A stretch of 25,496 nt of DNA from Gammaproteobacteria bacterium. Lineage in GTDB: Bacteria; Pseudomonadota; Gammaproteobacteria; Pseudomonadales; Litorivicinaceae. The translations under genes and the position numbers were made by a program. The stretch covers positions 1 to 25,496 of the forward strand of contig PBDH01000007.1 of the NCBI GenBank assembly GCA_002717305.1, written 5' to 3'. Below the pieces are notes generated by a model. It did no database searches and was not told where the DNA came from. It was given only the letters and a program-made list of their open reading frames with translations. Position 1 is the first letter of the stretch; each line of letters starts with the position of its first letter. Of this stretch, positions 7,717 to 14,941 are shown one piece after another.

Positions 7717-8370
7717 ATGGAAGTACCGCTTATCCGATTCATCGAAGGTCCGGCAGGTCTAACTGAAACGGCCGGATTTTTGTGTGATATTAACAAACCT
7801 ATGCCAACTCAAGCGTTATTGTTGCTGCATCCACATCCGCTATACGGCGGTACGATGGAAAATAAGGTAATTGCAACGATCGCGAGAGTGGCTCGTGATA
7901 GTGGGCTAGCGGCTGTCGCATTTAACTTCAGAGGCGCTGGCCGAAGCCAGGGAGAATGGGACCGGGGTGATGGCGAACTCAAAGATGCAGAGGCTGTTGC
8001 GTCCCTAATGATTACGCAAGGCGTTACCAAACTTTGCCTGGCTGGTTTTTCGTTTGGTGGTTCAATCGCGGCACGACTAATCGAAACACTCAAGAATAGT
8101 CAACCTGCCTGTGACGTGATTGATCTTCTTCAAGTAGCGCCAGCTGTTGAGAATTTTCCAATTGACCTTGAGGTGCTTGGAAACGTTCCCTGTAAGGTAA
8201 TTTTTAATAGCGACGACGAGGTCGTTAGCCCTCGAGCCATCGCCTATTATGCTGAGGCCGTAGGGGCCTCAGTTGTTCGATATGAATCGGGTGGACATTT
8301 TTTCCATGGAGCGCTCGCGCGACTGAAAGTGGCAGTTGCGTCGCATTATCAGGATCGAGGATTTTTATGA
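7717..8370 (+). CDS. Alpha/beta hydrolase (COG2945-type), substrate unknown
   Basis: A 217-residue soluble alpha/beta-hydrolase of the small family with the LLLHPHPLYGGTMENKV oxyanion-region motif and NFRGAGRSQGEWDRGDGE. The catalytic triad is visible: Ser112 in AGFSFGGS (GxSxG elbow), Asp167 in NSDDEVVSP and His194 in SGGHFFHG. There is no signal peptide, so it is cytoplasmic. The open frame runs back to a TTG at 7669. I chose ATG 7717 because AAGGAG precedes it by about 5 bases and the family normally starts near there. The stop overlaps the zapE start as ATGA, so the two are co-translated. The substrate is unknown. It could be an esterase, a thioesterase or a dipeptidyl-type hydrolase. Confidence 0.85.
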   Translation: MEVPLIRFIEGPAGLTETAGFLCDINKPMPTQALLLLHPHPLYGGTMENKVIATIARVARDSGLAAVAFNFRGAGRSQGEWDRGDGELKDAEAVASLMITQGVTKLCLAGFSFGGSIAARLIETLKNSQPACDVIDLLQVAPAVENFPIDLEVLGNVPCKVIFNSDDEVVSPRAIAYYAEAVGASVVRYESGGHFFHGALARLKVAVASHYQDRGFL

Positions 8371-9470
8371 ATCGTGCCTGTGCTTCAAGCGTATATGACG
8401 ACTTAAGTGATAATGGAAAAGTTTGTCCTGATCCAAGTCAACGTAACGTTCTTGAGCAACTGGATCACCTAGCCGATCAGTTGATTCTGCGAAAAGTTTG
8501 GAGTGGTAAGCGGCAAAGTCTCTTTCGACGGCAATCTTGGGAGAGCCCCGAACGAGGTCTTTATCTTTGGGGAGGAGTGGGTCGTGGGAAGACCTTCCTT
8601 ATGGATTTATTCGTAGACTCATTACCTGAAAGGACAGCCATTCGATTACATTTTCATCGCTTTATGAAAAGAGTCCACGAACACTTGGCGGAGCTACAGG
8701 GTAGCGAGAATCCGTTAGAGATGGTGGCTGATGAGTTGGCGCGCAGTGGAAAAGTGTTGTGTTTGGATGAATTTTTCGTTTCAGATATTACCGACGCGAT
8801 GGTCTTGGGTACCCTATTTGACGGAATGTTTAGGCGGGGTATGGCGCTCGTAACCACAAGCAACATAGAACCAGAAAATCTATATGAGGGTGGATTACAG
8901 CGAGATCGATTTTTACCAGCGATCTCACTGATTCAGAGACATTGCAAAATCTTCAATCTCGACTCTGGAACGGATTATCGTCTCCGAACTCTACAGCACG
9001 CCAGCCTCTACTACACGCCCTGTGATAGTAACGCTATCGACGCTATATGGAACTCGGTATCTGCTCTGGTGCCAGAAGCTACGCGACCTGAGGCAGCATT
9101 TGTTACGATCAATCGAAGACAACTCGCGGTCAGGTTCGTTGCTGAAGACGTCATCTGGTTTGATTTTGATATCGTTTGCGGTCCGGGGCGGGCGGTGCCT
9201 GATTATATCGAGATAGCCAAGCTCTATCATACAGTGGCTATCGCTAGAGTTCCTCGACTATCTGAGGCGTGCGATGATCTAACCAGACGTTTTGTGCACT
9301 TAGTTGATGAGTTTTATGATCGGTCAGTGAATTTGCTTCTTGCGGCTGACGTTACAATGGATGAACTTTATGGTACGGGTCGGTTAGCGTTTGAGATGGA
9401 TCGTTGTCGTTCAAGATTACTCGAAATGCAGTCAGTGGAATATTTGGAGCGGCCGCATCAACCGCATTGA
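8367..9470 (+). CDS. zapE: ZapE, AFG1-like division-associated ATPase
   Basis: A 367-residue AFG1/LACE1-family AAA-type ATPase. In E. coli, ZapE joins late at the Z-ring and affects Z-ring stability in an ATP-dependent manner. Walker A is GGVGRGKT at residues 69-76, following the family hallmark GLYLWGGVG. Walker B is LCLDEF at about 131-136. FHRFMKRVHE and VTTSNIEPENLYEGGLQRDRFLPAI are further AFG1 signatures. It starts within the ATGA overlap with the upstream hydrolase and ends 85 bases before rplM. The zapE-rplM-rpsI order is common in Gammaproteobacteria. Confidence 0.96.
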   Translation: MNRACASSVYDDLSDNGKVCPDPSQRNVLEQLDHLADQLILRKVWSGKRQSLFRRQSWESPERGLYLWGGVGRGKTFLMDLFVDSLPERTAIRLHFHRFMKRVHEHLAELQGSENPLEMVADELARSGKVLCLDEFFVSDITDAMVLGTLFDGMFRRGMALVTTSNIEPENLYEGGLQRDRFLPAISLIQRHCKIFNLDSGTDYRLRTLQHASLYYTPCDSNAIDAIWNSVSALVPEATRPEAAFVTINRRQLAVRFVAEDVIWFDFDIVCGPGRAVPDYIEIAKLYHTVAIARVPRLSEACDDLTRRFVHLVDEFYDRSVNLLLAADVTMDELYGTGRLAFEMDRCRSRLLEMQSVEYLERPHQPH

Positions 9471-9480
9471 TAAAAGAATG

Positions 9481-9509
9481 TTGCGCAAAACAACGTCCGT
9501 ATCTATAAT
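9481..9509 (+). promoter_or_regulatory. Sigma-70 promoter of rplM-rpsI
   Basis: The -35 TTGCGC (9481-9486) and a perfect -10 TATAAT (9504-9509) are separated by 17 bases. A G+C-rich stretch (CCGCGCC) follows the -10, as in stringently controlled ribosomal promoters, so ppGpp control is a reasonable inference. The predicted start near 9516 gives a leader of about 40 bases before the rplM ATG. Confidence 0.78.
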
Positions 9510-9555
9510 CCGCGCCTCATTTGAAAATGACTTACTCCAAAGGCTGAAGGTAGAC

Positions 9556-9987
9556 ATGAAGACTGTTAGCGCAAAAGCAGAAACTGTGCAGCATGGCTGG
9601 TATGTAATCGATGCCGATGGACAAACACTAGGCCGCTTGGCGACTGAAGTTGCCCGCCGTTTGCGTGGTAAACATAAAACATATTACACCCCGCACGTCG
9701 ATACTGGCGACTACATAGTGGTTGTGAATGCAGGAAAAGTGAAAGTTACTGGACGGAAAGCGTCGGATAAAATGTATTATAAGCACACAGGTTACCCTGG
9801 GGGGTTGAAGGAAGCGAGCTTTACTCAATTGATTGAGCGATCACCAGAGAAAGTAATCGAGCTCGCGGTAAAAGGCATGCTGCCTCGTAACCCTCTTGGT
9901 CGTGCAATGTTCCGGAAGCTGAAAGTTTATGCAGGCCAAGAGCATCCGCATGGTGCACAGCAACCTGAAACCCTGACCCTGTCATAG
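9556..9987 (+). CDS. rplM: 50S ribosomal protein L13
   Basis: Ribosomal protein L13, an early-assembling protein of the large subunit. It has 143 residues (E. coli 142). Typical segments are WYVIDADGQTLGRLATEVA, HVDTGDYIVVVNAGKVKVTG, KMYYKHTGYPGGLKE and the C-terminal MLPRNPLGRAMFRKLKVYAG followed by EHPHGAQQP. The frame is open much further upstream, but those codons lie inside zapE and the promoter. ATG 9556 gives the family length and has AAGG about 5 bases before it. It forms an operon with rpsI, 9 bases downstream. Confidence 0.98.
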   Translation: MKTVSAKAETVQHGWYVIDADGQTLGRLATEVARRLRGKHKTYYTPHVDTGDYIVVVNAGKVKVTGRKASDKMYYKHTGYPGGLKEASFTQLIERSPEKVIELAVKGMLPRNPLGRAMFRKLKVYAGQEHPHGAQQPETLTLS

Positions 9988-9996
9988 GAATAAGAT

Positions 9997-10389
9997 ATGG
10001 CTAACTTACAAAACTACGGGACGGGCCGTAGGAAAACGTCAACCGCTCGCGTTTTTTTGCGTCCTGGCTCGGGGCTAATCGAGATTAACGGCAAGGCATT
10101 AGATGACTATTTTGGTAGACAGACATCGCGAATGATTGTTCGGCAACCGCTTGAGTTGGTTGGAATGACCGAAAAGGTGGACCTTGTTATCACAGTCGAA
10201 GGCGGCGGTGCATCTGGCCAAGCTGGTGCCATTAGGCACGGCATCACCCGTGCCCTCGTGGAATATGATGAAAATTTCAAGGGTGATTTGCGTCGCGCTG
10301 GCTACGTTACACGTGACGCACGCGAAGTCGAGCGCAAGAAAGTTGGATTGCGTAAGGCCCGTAAACGTCCGCAGTTCTCAAAGCGCTAA
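9997..10389 (+). CDS. rpsI: 30S ribosomal protein S9
   Basis: Ribosomal protein S9, 130 residues, the same size as in E. coli. Diagnostic segments are YGTGRRKTSTARVFLRPG at the N-terminus, VEGGGASGQAGAIRHGITRAL in the middle and the basic KKVGLRKARKRPQFSKR tail. The last residues reach into the P-site region of the ribosome. It follows rplM by 9 bases with an AGGA ribosome-binding site, and an intrinsic terminator follows directly downstream. Confidence 0.98.
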   Translation: MANLQNYGTGRRKTSTARVFLRPGSGLIEINGKALDDYFGRQTSRMIVRQPLELVGMTEKVDLVITVEGGGASGQAGAIRHGITRALVEYDENFKGDLRRAGYVTRDAREVERKKVGLRKARKRPQFSKR

Positions 10390-10409
10390 TTAAGCCGAGG
10401 TGTCCGACC

Positions 10410-10440
10410 AGCCCGCTTGTGCGGGCTTTTCCCTTTTAAA
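10410..10440 (+). terminator. Rho-independent terminator after rpsI
   Basis: A perfect 7-bp stem AGCCCGC / GCGGGCT (10410-10416 and 10421-10427) with a TTGT loop is followed by a T-rich tract (TTTCCCTTTT). It ends the rplM-rpsI unit and isolates petABC. Confidence 0.9.
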
Positions 10441-10475
10441 GAGATCGCAAACCATCGGATTAAAAAAGGTCTCAA

Positions 10476-10511
10476 GCTTGCCTGCAAGCGCTGCAATCTT
10501 TAAACTATAGT
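10476..10511 (+). promoter_or_regulatory. Candidate petABC promoter region with a small palindrome
   Basis: The 161-base gap between rpsI and petA holds TATAGT (10506-10511), a good -10 match. The best-placed -35 is weak (CTGCAA at 10482-10487, spacer 18). That -35 overlaps the inverted repeat GCTTGC-CT-GCAAGC (10476-10489), which could be a protein-binding site. A promoter is expected here because a terminator lies upstream. The exact boxes are uncertain. Confidence 0.35.
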
Positions 10512-10550
10512 AGTAAAGGAAGCTTCTCAAACTTATCTAAAGGATGGATT

Positions 10551-11165
10551 ATGACAGGTGCAGCCATAAGCGAAGTGGCGCAGTCCGCGGATACTTCGCG
10601 CCGCAAGTTTTTAGTCGGTGCTACATCAGCACTTAGCGCCGTTGGAGTCGTTGGTATTGCCACACCATTCGTAGCGTCTTGGAAGCCGAGCGCGAAAGCC
10701 AAGGCGGCTGGTGCACCGGTCAAAGTTGATATTTCAAAGATCCTCCCAGGAGAGCAGATTCGAGCTGAGTGGCGGGGTAAGCCTGTTTTTGTACTCCGTC
10801 GGACCCCAGAAATGCTCGAGAGCTTAAAGGCCAATGCAGAAAAAGTCGCAGATCCGGAAAGCGAGAAGCCCCAACAGCCCTCGTATGCTACTAATGAAGA
10901 ACGTTCTATCAATCCTGAGATTGCAGTGCTGGTTGGGATTTGTACGCATCTTGGGTGTTCGCCTCAATTTCGTCCTGAAGTAGGTGCTTCTGATCTTGGC
11001 GATAACTGGCCGGGGGGATATTTCTGTCCATGCCATGGATCATCATTTGACTTGGCCGGACGCGTTTACAAGGGTGTTCCCGCCCCCACAAATCTGGTGG
11101 TGCCGCCGCACTCCTACGAAAGCGATAACGTTTTGATAATCGGTGTCGATGAGGAAACTGTGTAA
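10551..11165 (+). CDS. petA: Ubiquinol-cytochrome c reductase Rieske iron-sulfur subunit
   Basis: The [2Fe-2S] subunit of the cytochrome bc1 complex (complex III), passing electrons from ubiquinol at the Qo site to cytochrome c1. It has 204 residues. The N-terminus carries a twin-arginine motif (SRRKFLVG, residues 16-23) followed by a hydrophobic anchor, so export is by Tat with the anchor retained. The cluster ligands are in CTHLGC (Cys131, His133) and CPCHGS (Cys159, His162), with Cys136 and Cys161 as the disulfide pair. It overlaps petB by one base (TAATG). The order petA-petB-petC is the standard bc1 operon. Confidence 0.98.
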   Translation: MTGAAISEVAQSADTSRRKFLVGATSALSAVGVVGIATPFVASWKPSAKAKAAGAPVKVDISKILPGEQIRAEWRGKPVFVLRRTPEMLESLKANAEKVADPESEKPQQPSYATNEERSINPEIAVLVGICTHLGCSPQFRPEVGASDLGDNWPGGYFCPCHGSSFDLAGRVYKGVPAPTNLVVPPHSYESDNVLIIGVDEETV

Positions 11166-12418
11166 TGGGCTTACGTAAAACTGAGGCGACGGGCTTGATC
11201 GGCTGGGTTGACCAGCGCTTATCAATCATGGACGCATGGAATACTCACCTTGCGCAATATTGGACACCCAAGAACTTTAATGTTTGGTATTTCTTTGGGT
11301 CGCTGGCATTAATAGTGTTGATCAACCAGATCTTGACAGGCATTTGGCTGACGATGAGCTACGAGCCAAGTGCTGAGGGAGCGTTTGCATCGGTCGAGTA
11401 CATCATGCGAGACGTCGAGATGGGTTGGTTGATCCGCTACATGCATTCGACCGGCGCCTCGGCCTTCTTTGTCGTGGTGTATTTGCACATGCTCCGCGGA
11501 ATTATGTACGGCTCATATCAGAAGCCTCGTGAATTAATTTGGATTTTCGGGATGGCGATTTATCTACTGCTTATGGCTGAAGCATTCATGGGATATCTAC
11601 TGCCTTGGGGACAGATGTCTTATTGGGGTGCTCAGGTTATCGTATCTCTATTCTCTGCGATCCCATTAATTGGTGCTGACTTGGCTCAATGGATCCGCGG
11701 TGATTACCTTATTAGTGGAATAACGCTTAACCGCTTCTTTGCATTACATGTGATTGCACTTCCTCTGGTGATTGCGGGCCTTGTTGTTCTTCACATTTTG
11801 GCGCTACACGAGGTCGGTTCGAATAATCCTGATGGGATTGACATCAAAGACTCTAAGGATAGGAGCGGTAAACCGCTAGACGGTATAGCGTTTCACCCTT
11901 ACTACACGGTCAAAGACACTGTGGGTCTTGCTGTTTTCCTGTTCGTTTTTAGCGTGGTGATTTTTTTCTTCCCAGAAATGGGCGGATACTTCCTTGAACA
12001 CGCAAATTTTGAACCTGCGAATGCTTTGAAGACACCGGAGCATATCGCACCCGTCTGGTACTTTACCCCATTTTACGCAATGTTACGGGCGATTACCTTT
12101 CCTATGTTCGGTCTAGACGCGAAGTTCTGGGGCGTCGTTGTGATGGGTGCTGCAATAGCGATTTTGTTCGTGTTACCTTGGCTCGATCGCAGCGCTGTGC
12201 GCTCCATTCGTTATAAGGGGAACCTCTCAAAGCTGATGCTTGTATTGTTTTCGATCTCTTTTGTGACACTCGGAATTTTAGGTGCGCTGCCATCAACGCC
12301 ACTGCGTACAGCGCTTGCCCAGTTGGGAACTGCGATTTACTTCTTGTTTTTCCTTGCAATGCCCTGGTACTCGCGCTGGGAGTCGACAGAGGTCGTTCCG
12401 AAAAGGGTGACCAAATGA
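11165..12418 (+). CDS. petB: Cytochrome b subunit of the bc1 complex
   Basis: The integral membrane subunit that carries both b haems and the Qo and Qi quinone sites. It has 417 residues with about eight membrane helices. It is a full-length bc1-type cytochrome b, not the split b6/subunit IV form and not fused to c1. Haem ligands are His94 and His108 in helix B, and His195 and His210 in helix D. The helix D pair is 15 positions apart instead of 14 as in mitochondrial and alphaproteobacterial enzymes. The Qo motif at residues 296-299 reads PVWY instead of PEWY. GSNNPDG and the GYLLPWGQMSYWGA segment are conserved. It overlaps petC by 4 bases (ATGA). Confidence 0.98.
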   Translation: MGLRKTEATGLIGWVDQRLSIMDAWNTHLAQYWTPKNFNVWYFFGSLALIVLINQILTGIWLTMSYEPSAEGAFASVEYIMRDVEMGWLIRYMHSTGASAFFVVVYLHMLRGIMYGSYQKPRELIWIFGMAIYLLLMAEAFMGYLLPWGQMSYWGAQVIVSLFSAIPLIGADLAQWIRGDYLISGITLNRFFALHVIALPLVIAGLVVLHILALHEVGSNNPDGIDIKDSKDRSGKPLDGIAFHPYYTVKDTVGLAVFLFVFSVVIFFFPEMGGYFLEHANFEPANALKTPEHIAPVWYFTPFYAMLRAITFPMFGLDAKFWGVVVMGAAIAILFVLPWLDRSAVRSIRYKGNLSKLMLVLFSISFVTLGILGALPSTPLRTALAQLGTAIYFLFFLAMPWYSRWESTEVVPKRVTK

Positions 12419-13194
12419 AATGGGCGCTTGCTCTAGCCTTAGCAGCTGTCTCATCAGTAACATTTGCTGCAGGGGGATCGACTTATCCGCTCGAACAAAT
12501 TGAGCCGGACTACACAGACAAAGTTTCACTGCAGCGTGGTCTGGCAACGTACAGCCACTACTGTATGGGTTGCCACTCACTTGAATATCAGCGTTATGAG
12601 CGAACGGCTACTGATTTAGGGATCGACCTAGAAATCATGGTGCAGGCGATTGTTCCAAGCGATAAGAAGATCGGTGATTTGGGAGGCATCGCCATGCCTG
12701 CGAAGGCGGCGGCGGAATGGTTTGGAGCGCCACCCCCAGATTTGACTTTGGTAGCGCGTAAGCGATCGCCCGAGTGGGTGTATACATACATGAAGACATT
12801 CTACGTTGATCCGACACGTCCGCTTGGTGTGAATAATAAGGTTTTTCCGAAAGTTGGAATGCCCCATGTACTTGAGCCACTTCAAGGCCAACAGCGTGCT
12901 GTGTGCGAGGACTTAACAAGTGTCGAAAACCGCAATGCTGGGCCGGATGCGGGTTCAGGGCAGTCATTGACCGAGAGTCAGTGCGGCAGTCTAGAGGTCA
13001 TTGAGGGCACAGCGCAGCTATCGGCAGCTGAATACGATAGATTGATATATGATCTAGTGAACTTTCTTGAGTATGTGGGGGAGCCAACCAAAGCTAGGGC
13101 TCACAGTATTGGTATTTATGTCCTCTTGTTCCTCATGCTGTTTTTCGTGTTTGCATACTTGCTGAAGCGGGAGTATTGGAAGGACGTGCAATAA
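12415..13194 (+). CDS. petC: Cytochrome c1 subunit of the bc1 complex
   Basis: The haem c subunit that accepts electrons from the Rieske protein and reduces a soluble cytochrome c. It has 259 residues. A Sec signal peptide (about 1-19, ALALAAVSSVTFA) is followed by the haem-binding motif CMGCH (Cys50, Cys53, His54). The likely methionine axial ligand is Met149 in VGMPHVL. Cys164 and Cys190 are placed to form a disulfide. A single C-terminal membrane anchor (about 232-250) ends with KREYWKDVQ. It starts in the petB stop overlap. A 77-base gap with a hairpin separates it from sspA. Confidence 0.97.
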   Translation: MKWALALALAAVSSVTFAAGGSTYPLEQIEPDYTDKVSLQRGLATYSHYCMGCHSLEYQRYERTATDLGIDLEIMVQAIVPSDKKIGDLGGIAMPAKAAAEWFGAPPPDLTLVARKRSPEWVYTYMKTFYVDPTRPLGVNNKVFPKVGMPHVLEPLQGQQRAVCEDLTSVENRNAGPDAGSGQSLTESQCGSLEVIEGTAQLSAAEYDRLIYDLVNFLEYVGEPTKARAHSIGIYVLLFLMLFFVFAYLLKREYWKDVQ

Positions 13195-13219
13195 GCACGA
13201 TTGACCCGCATCGATATGA

Positions 13220-13253
13220 ACAGTGGGCTGCTGCCTGTTGTCTTGTTTGTCTT
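13220..13253 (+). terminator. Hairpin between petC and sspA, weak terminator or attenuator
   Basis: ACAGTGGGC (13220-13228) can pair with GCCTGTTGT (13233-13241) over a TGCT loop, giving nine pairs of which three are G-U in RNA. A T-rich but interrupted tract (CTTGTTTGTCTT) follows. It could partly terminate petABC transcripts and so set sspA expression. The stem is not G+C-rich enough to be sure. Confidence 0.4.
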
Positions 13254-13271
13254 ACGGAGATGAAATTAAAC

Positions 13272-13907
13272 ATGTCACTTGTTACTAAACGTTCCACAAC
13301 GACCTTTTTCTCTGATCCAACTGATCACCTGTCACATCGTGTACGGATCGTACTTGCAGAAAAAGGCGTGACAGTTGATATCGTTGATTGTGATCCTGAT
13401 CGTATTCCGGAAGAGGTGTCGGAGATCAATCCGTATAATAATCTTCCAACGTTGGTAGATCGCGACCTAGTATTGTATGATCCAAACATCATTATGGAAT
13501 ATCTCGATGAGAGATTTCCCCACCCTCCATTGCTTCCGGTCTATCCTGTAGCGCGAGCTAATGCGCGGATGTTTTTACATCGGATTGAAAATGAATGGGC
13601 TGGATTGATTCGCACTATTGAGCTGGCCAGACGCAATAATAAGCGATCCCCTTCTGCCGCAAAAGAATTGAAAGAGCAATTGGTTGCGGTAGCTCCTATT
13701 TTTGAAGAAATGCCTTATTTCATGAGTGAGGAATTTTCTTTGGTGGATTGCACTTTTGCCCCAATTCTCTGGCGATTGCCTTATTTGGGTATCGAGCTCC
13801 CAGTTAAACAGACCCGTGGTCTCCAAGATTATCAGTATCGTATTTTCAACCGTGACGCTTTTCAGGCGAGTCTGTCTGAAGCCGAGCGTGAAATGCCACG
13901 TAGTTAA
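13272..13907 (+). CDS. sspA: Stringent starvation protein A (SspA)
   Basis: A glutathione-S-transferase-fold protein that binds RNA polymerase and alters transcription in starvation and acid stress. It is not thought to have GST activity. It has 211 residues. N-terminal thioredoxin-like part: FFSDPTDHLSHRVRIVLAEKG, then NPYNNLPTLVDRDLVLYDPN. SspA signature: IIMEYLDERFPHPPLLPVYP. C-terminal helical part: FSLVDCTFAPILWRLPYLGIELP. The open frame extends upstream into petC. I chose ATG 13272 for its fit to family N-termini. ATG 13260 is also in frame but has GGAG directly against it. The sspB start follows the stop with no gap. Confidence 0.95.
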   Translation: MSLVTKRSTTTFFSDPTDHLSHRVRIVLAEKGVTVDIVDCDPDRIPEEVSEINPYNNLPTLVDRDLVLYDPNIIMEYLDERFPHPPLLPVYPVARANARMFLHRIENEWAGLIRTIELARRNNKRSPSAAKELKEQLVAVAPIFEEMPYFMSEEFSLVDCTFAPILWRLPYLGIELPVKQTRGLQDYQYRIFNRDAFQASLSEAEREMPRS

Positions 13908-14357
13908 ATGGCGCTTGGATCCTCGCGTTCGTATTTGATACGTGCTCTTTATGATTGGATTGTCGAGGGAGGCGAAGATCCTTTCGTTATCGTCGATTGT
14001 TTGTATCCGGGCGTCGAGGTCCCCGAAAGCCACGTTAAAGACGGACAAATAGTTTTGAATCTGGCTCCGCGAGCATTGAATGGTTGGTCGATGGCGGAAT
14101 CTGCGGTGGTATTTCAAACGCGCTTTGACGGTATTCCCACTGATATTGTTCTGCCTTACGGGTCTGTTACAGCAATTTACGGGCAAGAGTCTGGTCTTGG
14201 GATGGCCTTTGGCCAAGAACCTGGTGGCGTGCCAGAGCCCCTTAAAAGTTCAGCGGAAACACAGAACCTTGGTAGAAACCAAGATGATGATTCGACGGAA
14301 GCGGATTCAACTAAACCTAACCGGCCAGAGCTTCGTATAGTCAAATCTGAAGATTAG
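13908..14357 (+). CDS. sspB: SspB, ClpXP adaptor for ssrA-tagged proteins
   Basis: Delivers ssrA-tagged and some other substrates, such as the RseA fragment in E. coli, to the ClpXP protease. It has 149 residues in three parts. The folded ssrA-binding domain covers residues 1 to about 105 (YLIRALYDWIVEGGEDPFVIVD, DGQIVLNLAPRAL, then FDGIPTDIVLPYGSVTAIYGQE). An acidic, low-complexity linker follows (about 106-138). The C-terminal ClpX-binding tail RPELRIVK matches the E. coli XB peptide RPALRVVK. The functional parts are all intact. It abuts sspA and ends in a 4-base tail-to-tail overlap with dolP. Confidence 0.95.
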   Translation: MALGSSRSYLIRALYDWIVEGGEDPFVIVDCLYPGVEVPESHVKDGQIVLNLAPRALNGWSMAESAVVFQTRFDGIPTDIVLPYGSVTAIYGQESGLGMAFGQEPGGVPEPLKSSAETQNLGRNQDDDSTEADSTKPNRPELRIVKSED

Positions 14358-14929
14358 TCGATGTACTCGAATACCCGAACGATTCGCTTTACGCCACGGA
14401 CCGAACTGACTATGTTTTCAACGGCTGTGGCTTCAGTTTTCGAGACGAATCCCATGATGTACACGACACTATTCTCTGTTGTGGTCAGGGTTCTTTGATA
14501 GACATCGCGACCGAGGTCTCTCAAGATCAAGGCTTTGACCTGTGTTGTAATAGTTAGGTCATTTATTTCAGAAAGAATGGTCGCTTTGCCGGCAATCTCC
14601 AGTTGATTAATTACGCGAACAATGCCGCGATGCTGTGATGCAACTTGTTCAGCAAGTTGTCTAGCGTTTTCTGAAGGTACCTGCCCCGCGATCAGAGCCT
14701 GACCATTGTATACCTTGACGTTTATGTTACTCACTTTGAGCTCTTGTGATGCTTTTTTAAGATTGACAGCAATGGTGACCTCAGAGGCGTTGTCATCTAG
14801 GATTTTCCCAGGTGTCCGACTACCGCGGTTATCCAAAATTGGTTCTGACATGGTCGAATCGATTACAGTTGCACATCCCATCATCAGACCCAGTAAAAGC
14901 ATTGCAAGGCTCGCAGTACTACGCATCAT
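14354..14929 (-). CDS. dolP: DolP (YraP), outer-membrane lipoprotein with two BON domains
   Basis: A 191-residue lipoprotein. The lipobox LMMGC places the lipidated cysteine at residue 19. Two BON domains follow, roughly residues 45-115 (SNINVKVYNGQALIAGQVPS...VASQHRGIVRVINQLEI) and 120-190 (...SVVYIMGFVSKTEATAVENIVSSVRGVKRIVRVFEYI). DolP binds anionic phospholipid and supports outer-membrane integrity and BAM function in E. coli. Two adjacent ATG codons start the frame. AAGGAG is spaced 3 bases from the first (14929) and 6 from the second (14926), so the second may be the one used. It is the last gene of the minus-strand lpoA-diaA-dolP unit, 12 bases after diaA. Confidence 0.93.
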   Translation of the reverse strand: MMRSTASLAMLLLGLMMGCATVIDSTMSEPILDNRGSRTPGKILDDNASEVTIAVNLKKASQELKVSNINVKVYNGQALIAGQVPSENARQLAEQVASQHRGIVRVINQLEIAGKATILSEINDLTITTQVKALILRDLGRDVYQRTLTTTENSVVYIMGFVSKTEATAVENIVSSVRGVKRIVRVFEYID

Positions 14930-14941
14930 AAACTCCTTTGG

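Noticed and set aside
13575..14216. Open frame of 213 codons on the minus strand.
   Set aside because: It is antisense to sspA and sspB, both of which are well-recognised genes, and the product shows no domain.
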